Source of the DNA: Bacillota bacterium
GTDB lineage: Bacteria; Bacillota; UBA994
Direction of reading: 5' to 3'
Length of the DNA: 14,331 nucleotides
Assembly (NCBI GenBank): GCA_018725535.1
Contig: QLUS01000034.1
Coordinates: 1 to 14,331, forward strand
In this document: piece after piece, positions 6,149-10,384 of the stretch
Layout: every line of letters begins with the position of its first letter
Numbering within the stretch: position 1 is the stretch's first letter
Notes under the pieces: model-generated
Databases searched by the model: none
Told to the model about the DNA's origin: nothing
Seen by the model: only the letters and a program-made list of their open reading frames with translations
Made by a program: the position numbers and the translations under genes

Positions 6149-6166
6149 TGTTAGCGCTCACTAACA
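6149..6166. promoter_or_regulatory. Operator-like palindrome TGTTAG-N6-CTAACA
   Basis: Perfect 6-base arms separated by 6 bases, inside the AT-rich island. The size and spacing fit a dimeric repressor or initiator site. No known binding protein is identifiable. Confidence 0.35.
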
Positions 6167-6317
6167 TAAATTCTAATACAAGAGAGAAAATAAGTACCCG
6201 TATACAAGAAATCATAGTACTATAATAAATAATATATATATATATACTATAATATCTTAGCTTTTTCCTCATTTCCTTTGGTTTTTCAATGGGTTAGCTA
6301 AATCTTGTATTATACTC

Positions 6318-6344
6318 GGCTTTACACCCTGATACAACAAACAC
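6318..6344 (-). repeat. Right arm of 27-bp inverted repeat
   Basis: Reverse complement of 5989-6015 with one mismatch; the two cores are 302 bases apart. It is followed directly by T and nine A residues. Confidence 0.95.
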
Positions 6345-6394
6345 TAAAAAAAAACAATTTTCATTTATTAACTCATTGATTTCCTGTGGGAATT

Positions 6395-6598
6395 TTAACT
6401 TTTATTTTCCCCGCTTGACACTTCAATGCCGTACCCGTGCTCACCGGCGGCCCGTAGCAGGGCGTCGTAATCCTCCTCTCGTACAGCGCCCCTAATTCCT
6501 GCCTCACGGCAGAACTGCCGGAAAACCGGGCGGTCGCATACGAGATCGGGCGAGAATATCCCGCTGCGCTCGCGCAGCGTTAGCCAGAGATTGTTCAT
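6395..6598 (-). CDS. Hypothetical phage protein, 67 aa
   Basis: Sixty-seven residues with a helical C-terminal half (FRQFCREAGIRGAVREEDYD followed by ALLRAAGEHGYGIEV). AGGAG lies 7 bases before ATG, and the start overlaps the upstream stop by ATGA. It is the last gene before the AT-rich island. No family recognised. Confidence 0.78.
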   Translation of the reverse strand: MNNLWLTLRERSGIFSPDLVCDRPVFRQFCREAGIRGAVREEDYDALLRAAGEHGYGIEVSSGENKS

Positions 6599-6834
6599 CT
6601 TTCGCTCCTGTGTTTGCGTGCCGCCACCTTCTCCGCCCGTTCCGATGCGACGCGCATTTTGACGGCAAGAGAATAGGCGGATTCAAAATCCAAGGTTTCC
6701 TCCCGCTGGCATCTCGCCAGTCGCAGGCCGAAAAATCCGCCGGGATAAATCGTCACCACCAGCTCACGGCGCTTGGAACCATCGCGTATCGTGGTGGTGG
6801 TGCGCCGAGTTACGCGCTTAGTTAGGCGTGTCAT
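6595..6834 (-). CDS. Conserved basic phage protein, 79 aa
   Basis: Start at 6834 is chosen because its ATG overlaps the upstream TGA by ATGA; a longer frame to 6945 would lie inside the upstream gene. The N-terminus is very basic (MTRLTKRVTRRTTTTIRDGS) and is followed by RRELVVTIYPGGFFGLRLAR, a block I recall from small conserved phage proteins (VVTLYPGG-x-IGLR), then a helical tail (YSLAVKMRVASERAEKVAAR). Function unknown; a nucleic-acid role is plausible from charge. Confidence 0.82.
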   Translation of the reverse strand: MTRLTKRVTRRTTTTIRDGSKRRELVVTIYPGGFFGLRLARCQREETLDFESAYSLAVKMRVASERAEKVAARKHRSER

Positions 6835-7064
6835 GCTAGTAGCTCTCGCCCTTCGCTGCACTCGATCACTTGGTCGCGTGCGCCGCGAAGCAGGGGTTTT
6901 TTCAGCGACGCATACCAACCGCATCGGCCCTGCACGGCGAAACAATAACCGCAGACCTTCGAGACGGCATAAGCGACGAGCATCGCCTTGGCCCTCTCGT
7001 CGTACACCTCACCGTCATAACCGTGCCGGATCCGTTCAATTTCATTTTTCAAATGTTGTTTCAT
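6831..7064 (-). CDS. Hypothetical phage protein, 77 aa
   Basis: Seventy-seven residues with a polar helical start (MKQHLKNEIERIRHGYDGEV) and cysteines at 38, 41 and 48 (VCGYCFAVQGRCGW) that could form part of a metal site, with a fourth at 69. AGGAG lies 7 bases before ATG. It starts after a real gap of about 59 bases from the upstream gene and couples to the next gene by ATGA. Confidence 0.78.
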   Translation of the reverse strand: MKQHLKNEIERIRHGYDGEVYDERAKAMLVAYAVSKVCGYCFAVQGRCGWYASLKKPLLRGARDQVIECSEGRELLA

Positions 7065-7093
7065 GGTCTAGCTCCTATCTTAGTTGCGAGTAT

Positions 7094-7135
7094 CCGACTT
7101 GCGGCGGCCCTCGTCGCGCCCTCTTACCAAGTCGG
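7094..7135 (-). other. Inverted repeat with 8-bp arms at the end of the 7124-7321 gene
   Basis: CCGACTTG (7094-7101) and CAAGTCGG (7128-7135) are perfect 8-base complements separated by 26 bases, and overlap the end of the upstream gene. As RNA on the minus strand it could form a stem in the gap before the next gene. No T-run follows, so it is not a typical intrinsic terminator; an RNA processing or stability role is possible. Confidence 0.3.
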
Positions 7136-7321
7136 TTCGCGGCGGAGGGAATAGCACGGCTTCACCACCTCCTTAGCTTCTACGTCCTCCCGACCGTCTC
7201 GGGCCGTGATATACCCGATTGCTGACCATGTGTCCTTCTCGGCCGGGCGGATGGTCAGGACCACTGCCCCCGTTTGGTACCGGGTGTAGATGATTTCCAC
7301 AAACTCCGATTCATGTTCCAT
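7124..7321 (-). CDS. Hypothetical phage protein, 65 aa
   Basis: Sixty-five residues, acidic, with a beta-like first half (EFVEIIYTRYQTGAVVLTIR) and a basic tail. AAAGGAG lies 6 bases before ATG. Not recognised. It has its own ribosome site and intergenic gaps on both sides, unlike the ATGA-coupled genes further left. Confidence 0.75.
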   Translation of the reverse strand: MEHESEFVEIIYTRYQTGAVVLTIRPAEKDTWSAIGYITARDGREDVEAKEVVKPCYSLRREPTW

Positions 7322-7381
7322 CTCTTACTCCTTTGGGTTATGCGGGCCGCCGTTCATCGCGCGCCTGCTCACGCGGGAGGG

Positions 7382-7588
7382 TTAGTACCCGCCTTCGGCG
7401 CGGTTGGCGCAGGCGTCGCATTGGTAGCCGCGCCTGCGGTCGGCCGGGGTCAACTGGTTCGGCTCCCCGCAAGTGGGACAAGGCAAGTTGCGCGGATTGT
7501 TCCGGCTCGACCGGCGCAGCGCTGAGCGTCCGCCCGGTTCCGCGAACATGCTGCGGTCATCATAGCAATCGTCGTAGTGGCGTCCCAT
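7382..7588 (-). CDS. Zinc-ribbon protein, 68 aa
   Basis: Sixty-eight residues. The N-terminal half is polar and acidic then basic (YDDCYDDRSMF, RSALRRSSRN); the C-terminal half is a zinc ribbon with CPTC (37-40) and CDAC (57-60), 16 residues between pairs. AGGAGG precedes ATG by 6 bases. It may act in transcription or replication takeover, but function cannot be told from a bare ribbon. Confidence 0.8.
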   Translation of the reverse strand: MGRHYDDCYDDRSMFAEPGGRSALRRSSRNNPRNLPCPTCGEPNQLTPADRRRGYQCDACANRAEGGY

Positions 7589-7613
7589 TCGGACCTCCTG
7601 TAGTTGTCAAGGT

Positions 7614-7633
7614 GCGCCCTCTCACGAGGGCGC
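7614..7633. other. GC-rich hairpin between two early genes
   Basis: Perfect 8-base arms GCGCCCTC and GAGGGCGC with a 4-base loop, placed between the stop of the gene at 7643 and the start of the gene at 7588. No T-run on either strand, so it is not a standard intrinsic terminator; it could slow transcription, be a processing site, or shield RNA. Confidence 0.5.
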
Positions 7634-7642
7634 GACCGAAGG

Positions 7643-7831
7643 TTAGGCGCGAGGCACAGGCAGATCGCGCAAGTGTGCCAGTGGATTGCAGGCGCTACCC
7701 GGCGTTGCGCTTGCATCGCGTGGTGTGCTCGGATTGGTTGCTACCCACATTTGCGCGCGGTAGTCGTACCCGGTGATGAATCCGTTGTCGTCGCGCTCAC
7801 CACGAAACGATTCGAAGTTAATCTGTTCCAT
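7643..7831 (-). CDS. First gene of the leftward operon, hypothetical, 62 aa
   Basis: Sixty-two residues, MEQINFESFRGERDDNGFIT onward, with no recognised family. AGGAGG stands 6 bases before ATG, and the promoter at 7870-7899 lies about 40 bases upstream of the start, making this the first early gene. Small unique proteins at this place in phages are often host-takeover factors, but that is inference only. Its C-terminal half is low in hydrophobic residues and may be disordered. Confidence 0.75.
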   Translation of the reverse strand: MEQINFESFRGERDDNGFITGYDYRAQMWVATNPSTPRDASATPGSACNPLAHLRDLPVPRA

Positions 7832-7869
7832 CTGAACCTCCTGTTAGCTGACAAGACGCCAGCGTCCCG

Positions 7870-7899
7870 AGTATAGGCGTAAGGCTAAAAGGGTGTCAA
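7870..7899 (-). promoter_or_regulatory. Strong sigma70-like leftward early promoter
   Basis: Minus strand TTGACA (7899-7894), an 18-base spacer, and TATACT (7875-7870), five of six to consensus. Upstream is TTGTGTAAA, three bases, then CTTGACA, a pairing also found at the 5604-5632 promoter. Expected transcription start is about 7863, leaving a roughly 32-base leader with AGGAGG before the first early gene. Confidence 0.8.
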
Positions 7900-7930
7900 G
7901 CTCTTTACACAAGTATCCGACGAACGGCAA

Positions 7931-7944
7931 AGCGAGCACTCGCT
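7931..7944. promoter_or_regulatory. Operator-like palindrome AGCGAG-CA-CTCGCT
   Basis: Perfect 6-base arms separated by two bases, about 30 bases upstream of the leftward -35. Position suits a regulator binding site; the binding protein is unknown. Confidence 0.35.
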
Positions 7945-7967
7945 AACTTAGACGGGGTTCTGATTGC

Positions 7968-8037
7968 CCGGTCAGCAGGGCAACCGGGCTGCGGGCGACC
8001 TGCGCAAGCCGGTCAGCAGGGCAACCGGGCTGCGGGC
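7968..8037. repeat. 29-bp perfect direct repeat (two copies, 41-bp period)
   Basis: Copies at 7968-7996 and 8009-8037 are identical. Each contains CCGGT, a 10-base loop CAGCAGGGCA and ACCGG; in the first copy the arms extend to GCCCGGT (7966-7972) and ACCGGGC (7983-7989), so each could form a hairpin or bind a dimer. Each ends in GGGCTGCGGGC, the seed of the heptamer array that follows. Confidence 0.92.
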
Positions 8038-8082
8038 TGCGGGCTGCGGGCTGCGGGCTGCGGGCTGCGGGCTGCGGGCTGC
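8027..8082. repeat. Heptamer array (GGGCTGC) x 8
   Basis: Eight exact head-to-tail copies over 56 bases, starting inside the second 29-base unit. Confidence 0.97.
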
Positions 8083-8160
8083 TATGGTTGCTATGGTTGC
8101 TATGGTTGCTATGGTTGCTATGGTTGCTATGGTTGCTATGGTTGCTATGGTTGCTATGGT
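8083..8160. repeat. Nonamer array (TATGGTTGC) x 8.7
   Basis: Eight exact copies plus a 6-base partial copy over 78 bases, abutting the heptamer array with no spacer. The sequence is open in every frame on both strands, which explains the Asn-His-Ser and Ala-Thr-Ile pseudo-proteins. Confidence 0.97.
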
Positions 8161-8330
8161 CCGCAGGCGGGAACTCGCACACGGAAAACGGTCAGGCGGG
8201 GAGGCGGCTTGGGGGTAAGGCAGGCGACTCCCCTCCATAGGTCAATCCTTTCACGTACACCGCCGCCCCGCTTTACCTCTCTGTAAATTTCCCGACACCC
8301 CCCACCCAATTTGTAAAGTTCTTTCCTAAC

Positions 8331-8359
8331 TTGACAGTCCCCCCGCCTCATGCCATACT
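8331..8359 (+). promoter_or_regulatory. Probable rightward (packaging/head) promoter
   Basis: TTGACA (8331-8336), a 17-base C-rich spacer, and CATACT (8354-8359), four of six. TTGTAAAG occurs about 12 bases upstream of the -35 region. Predicted transcription start is near 8366, 25 bases before the first head-module gene. This is the only good plus-strand promoter seen. Confidence 0.6.
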
Positions 8360-8390
8360 CGCTACATGTTCTTCTACTGGCCCCACCCCC

Positions 8391-8876
8391 ATGAATGATG
8401 ACTCCGACCGCCAAACCGCCCGACTCGCTGATGTCCCGGAGCTTTACCGTAAGGCGCACGAGCGGCTCGCAGTCGAACTAGCACTTGCCGGCCCCATGCG
8501 GGAGGAACCCGAGGCGGTGTTCGCGCGCTACGGGTACACGCCCGATCAGGCTATCGCTTTATTGGAGTCTCGTGTGTTCCTTGTGTTGCTGGAGCGGGTA
8601 GGTGCCGAGGTTCGTGAGCAAGGTCTTTCGTTCCGCGCCAAGGCCCGTGCGATCAGCGAAGACTTGTTGCCGCACGCCTACGAGATCGCCACCGACCCGC
8701 AGCAGTCCGCCGCGGTGCGCGCCGACCTGATCAAATGGAGCGCGAAGGTGGCCGGGCACGAACCGAAGGAGAAGGATGAAGTGAAGGGGGGTGGGTTCAA
8801 CTTGTCCATTACTTTCGCAGGGCAAGCTCCGATGAAAGTCGTGTCTTCGGATGCAGCGCTAATCGAGCAGCAATAA
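8391..8876 (+). CDS. Probable terminase small subunit, 161 aa
   Basis: A 161-residue protein starting MNDDSDRQTARLADVPELYR. The helical body includes AVFARYGYTPDQAIALLESR, which resembles the helix-turn-helix-like N-terminal part of small terminases, then FRAKARAISEDLLPHAYEIA and RADLIKWSAKVAGHEPKEKD. The C-terminus (GGGFNLSITFAGQAPM) is the beta-like tail seen in podovirus small terminases. The role would be recognising phage DNA and delivering it to the large terminase for packaging. It is the first gene of the rightward operon, and the large terminase lies 1.5 kb downstream. The ATG has no Shine-Dalgarno sequence (CCCCACCCCC just before it). The assignment rests on pattern and position, not on a catalytic motif. 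Confidence 0.7.
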   Translation: MNDDSDRQTARLADVPELYRKAHERLAVELALAGPMREEPEAVFARYGYTPDQAIALLESRVFLVLLERVGAEVREQGLSFRAKARAISEDLLPHAYEIATDPQQSAAVRADLIKWSAKVAGHEPKEKDEVKGGGFNLSITFAGQAPMKVVSSDAALIEQQ

Positions 8877-8893
8877 CTCGTCAGAGGTGAACG

Positions 8894-9097
8894 ATGTGGC
8901 TGATCGGACTGGAGCAAAAGAACCCGCCGGAGTTCGTGCGGTATTTCACCGGCGTCGTTAGTGATCGGTGGGTCTCCGGGCTGACCGCGGCCGCGGGACA
9001 TGCGGCGAGTTATCAGTCGAGCGAGGAGGCCCGGCGCAGGGTTGGTGAAATACCCAAGCACCCATGGGGTGTCTGGAAGGTGGTGGACCGGGGGTGA
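8894..9097 (+). CDS. Small conserved phage protein, 67 aa
   Basis: Sixty-seven residues with EFVRYFTGVVSDRWVSGLTA early and YQSSEEARRRVGEIPK later, the layout of small phage proteins that have a YFTG motif and a helical E-EA-R stretch; function unknown. AGAGGTG lies 4 bases before ATG. It lies 17 bases after the small terminase stop. Confidence 0.78.
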   Translation: MWLIGLEQKNPPEFVRYFTGVVSDRWVSGLTAAAGHAASYQSSEEARRRVGEIPKHPWGVWKVVDRG

Positions 9098-9117
9098 AAC
9101 CCATGAAAGGAGTAATG

Positions 9118-9240
9118 ATGAGGCCTCGTAAACGCAGATTTATGTGGGAAGTGAAACCGATGTTCATGTTCGGCGTCCTGTGGGGGTACGGCTGGTTCGC
9201 TCTTGCTTTCGGCCCGTTTCATCTGGAGTGGGAGTTCTGA
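9118..9240 (+). CDS. Small membrane peptide, 40 aa
   Basis: Forty residues, MRPRKRRFMWEVKPM then FMFGVLWGYGWFALAFGPFH, ending LEWEF. A very basic N-terminus precedes a ~20-residue hydrophobic, aromatic helix and a short acidic tail, so a single-pass membrane peptide with N-in topology is likely. The second of two adjacent ATGs (9118) is chosen because it sits 5 bases after AAGGAG; ATG at 9115 would add one Met. Its TGA shares a base with the Fic start (TGATG). Peptides of this type occur in related phages; function unknown. Confidence 0.7.
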   Translation: MRPRKRRFMWEVKPMFMFGVLWGYGWFALAFGPFHLEWEF

Positions 9241-9713
9241 TGGCTAACCGGACCCTGCTTGACTTCGTGCGTGAGTCCAACCGCATTGAAGGCATCAATC
9301 GCGATCCTACACCTTGCGAGCTTGTCGCGCATGAAACCTTTCTTGCTTGTGAAAGTGTGACGATACCCGCGCTAGTGCAGCTTGTCGCTGTGTTGCAGCC
9401 CGGCGCCGTGCTGCGTGATAAGCCCAGGCGTGATGTAAGGGTGGGCAGTTACTACCCCCCTCCCGGCGGGCCGAAGATCCGTGCGGAACTGCTAGCGTTG
9501 CTGGACAAGGTGAATGTGCGCTCGGCGTCTTCGTGGGAGGTTCATATTGCCTACGAGGACCTCCACCCGTTCACCGATGGCAACGGGCGCTCCGGCCGGG
9601 CGGTGTGGCTGTGGATGGAGAGAGGCTACGCGCCGATCGGGTTCCTCCATCGGTGGTATTACAGCAGTCTGCAGAACGCCCCTGCGAGGAGACCGCCGAA
9701 TGCCCTCAGCTAG
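9240..9713 (+). CDS. Fic-domain protein (putative AMP transferase), 157 aa
   Basis: Contains the full Fic active-site motif HPFTDGNGRSGR (residues 109-120: catalytic His109, Asp113 for metal, Asn115 and both Arg). Fic proteins usually transfer AMP from ATP to a hydroxyl of a target protein. Near the N-terminus ESNRIEG (S13-x3-E17-G18) matches the inhibitory [S/T]xxxE[G/N] motif, so the protein probably inhibits itself. PPPGGP (73-78) may form the flap near the target site. 157 residues is short but covers the Fic core. Start at 9240 is preferred because of GGGAG upstream and TGATG coupling. It lies in the packaging operon, which suggests modification of a host or virion protein during late infection, or defence against rival phages; the target is unknown. 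Confidence 0.9.
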   Translation: MANRTLLDFVRESNRIEGINRDPTPCELVAHETFLACESVTIPALVQLVAVLQPGAVLRDKPRRDVRVGSYYPPPGGPKIRAELLALLDKVNVRSASSWEVHIAYEDLHPFTDGNGRSGRAVWLWMERGYAPIGFLHRWYYSSLQNAPARRPPNALS

Positions 9714-9954
9714 AGTCTTCGTCCACCCGCGCTGTTGGGACGGCCCTGCGCTTGGCTTGCTTTCCGCCTACCTCGAAGCCGACCGGAAATGGGATACGAC
9801 GAGCTTGAAGATCGGTCCTCTGATGACCCATCGGCGGCGCGAGTTGGTGCATGAGACCGGTATCGAGGGCACGAGCACGACCTACCAGCGGCTCGATGGC
9901 ACGACTTTCACACATCGTGTTGGGTTGCCGGTGCCTGAGCCGGAGTCCGCATGA
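9700..9954 (+). CDS. Conserved phage hypothetical, 84 aa
   Basis: Start at 9700 (MPSARVFVHPRCWDGPALGL) has GAGGAG 9 bases upstream; longer frames to 9514 lie inside the Fic gene in another frame and are rejected. Blocks PRCWDGPALGLLSAYLEADR, KIGPLMTHRRREL and TTYQRLDGTTFTHRVG resemble conserved phage proteins of unknown function. It overlaps the Fic gene by 14 bases, so the two are translationally linked and may work together. Confidence 0.8.
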   Translation: MPSARVFVHPRCWDGPALGLLSAYLEADRKWDTTSLKIGPLMTHRRRELVHETGIEGTSTTYQRLDGTTFTHRVGLPVPEPESA

Positions 9955-10190
9955 GCGTTGGAAAGTTTAATATGGCTGAACAGGTCTTACACCAGACTGA
10001 GTGGGGGTTCACTCAGGAGATGCACTGCTGCGGCCCTTTGGACGGGTCCGCCACGCTCAAATTGGAATTGATAAACGGGGGCGGCGGGGAGTACTTGGTT
10101 CTGCACGCAACACACTTAGCACTCGATAGTATGGCCGAGATAGATGCGCTGACCGCGGTTCTCAAGAAGGCCCTTAAGGAAAGCAAATGA
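9951..10190 (+). CDS. Hypothetical phage protein, 79 aa
   Basis: Seventy-nine residues; the start at 9951 overlaps the upstream stop by ATGA and has GGAG upstream. A second start, MAEQVLHQ (9972), with GGAAAG 6 bases before it, is also possible and would remove seven residues. The middle is glycine-rich (LINGGGGEYLVLH) and the C-terminus is helical (LTAVLKKALKESK). No known family recognised. Confidence 0.78.
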   Translation: MSVGKFNMAEQVLHQTEWGFTQEMHCCGPLDGSATLKLELINGGGGEYLVLHATHLALDSMAEIDALTAVLKKALKESK

Positions 10191-10384
10191 CCTTGCCGGA
10201 TGAAAGGCGTCTCGCGGTGCAGCGCACGGGTGAATTCCTGTTGGCCTTGATGGACCCGAAGAAAACACCAAGAGTCCCTCGCGCCGTGCGGCTGGCGGCG
10301 TTGGCGTGTCTGCGCCATTATCCTAGTTCGTTTGAATTGCGCGAAACGAGCGAAGCATGCCCGCGGCTGTGGGGTGAGGCCTGA
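10187..10384 (+). CDS. BPSL0761-like small phage protein, 65 aa
   Basis: Begins MTLPDERRLAVQRTGEFLLA and continues LMDPKKTPRVPRAVRLAALA then CLRHYPSS. This pattern (PDER-x-RA ... EFL-x-L ... PRVP ... LRHYP) is what I know as the BPSL0761 family, small helical proteins found in proteobacterial phages and prophages beside packaging genes. Function unknown. Start overlaps the upstream stop by ATGA and its TGA shares a base with the large terminase ATG. Confidence 0.82.
   Translation: MTLPDERRLAVQRTGEFLLALMDPKKTPRVPRAVRLAALACLRHYPSSFELRETSEACPRLWGEA

Larger units (their letters stand above)
5917..6394. other. AT-rich non-coding island (candidate origin or regulatory region)
   Basis: About 480 bases with no convincing gene, in sharp base-composition contrast to the GC-rich genes on both sides. 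It contains a long inverted repeat (core 5989-6015 / 6318-6344), homopolymer runs (T7 at 5968-5974, A9 at 6346-6354), an alternating TA tract (about 6230-6246), two TATAAT hexamers (6221-6226, 6248-6253), a palindrome at 6149-6166, and TGATCCACA (6043-6051), one base from the DnaA box TTATCCACA. A leftward promoter for the downstream genes may be here but none is clear-cut. These properties fit a replication origin, but a small inserted element is also possible. Confidence 0.6.
7832..8390. other. Divergent intergenic control region with satellite arrays
   Basis: The only divergent gap in the window. From left to right it holds the leftward promoter (7870-7899), a palindrome (7931-7944), a duplicated 29-base unit, two satellite arrays (7-mer and 9-mer), a C/G-skewed stretch, and the rightward promoter (8331-8359). 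Open frames across the arrays (His-Asn-Ser repeats and similar) come from the repeat itself and are not considered genes. Confidence 0.85.

Noticed and set aside
5949..6272. 107-residue hydrophobic open frame on the minus strand across the AT island
   Set aside because: AT-rich codon use from low-complexity DNA, poor ribosome site spacing (AAAGG two bases before ATG), and its end is simply one arm of the inverted repeat read through. A hidden gene cannot be fully excluded.
7614..7633. Intrinsic terminator
   Set aside because: The stem is perfect but no T-run follows on either strand, so it is listed only as a hairpin.
7966..8160. CRISPR array
   Set aside because: The repeats are 7 and 9 bases with no spacers, and the 29-base unit occurs only twice with a 12-base gap; no cas genes.
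7943..8238. Open frames with Asn-His-Ser, Ala-Thr-Ile or Val-Ala-Met repeats
   Set aside because: They are translations of the 7-mer and 9-mer satellite arrays, which have no stop in any frame; there is no ribosome site.
9144..9240. Longer N-terminus for the Fic protein
   Set aside because: This frame overlaps the membrane peptide gene in another frame and lacks a ribosome site, whereas the ATG at 9240 has GGGAG and TGATG coupling.
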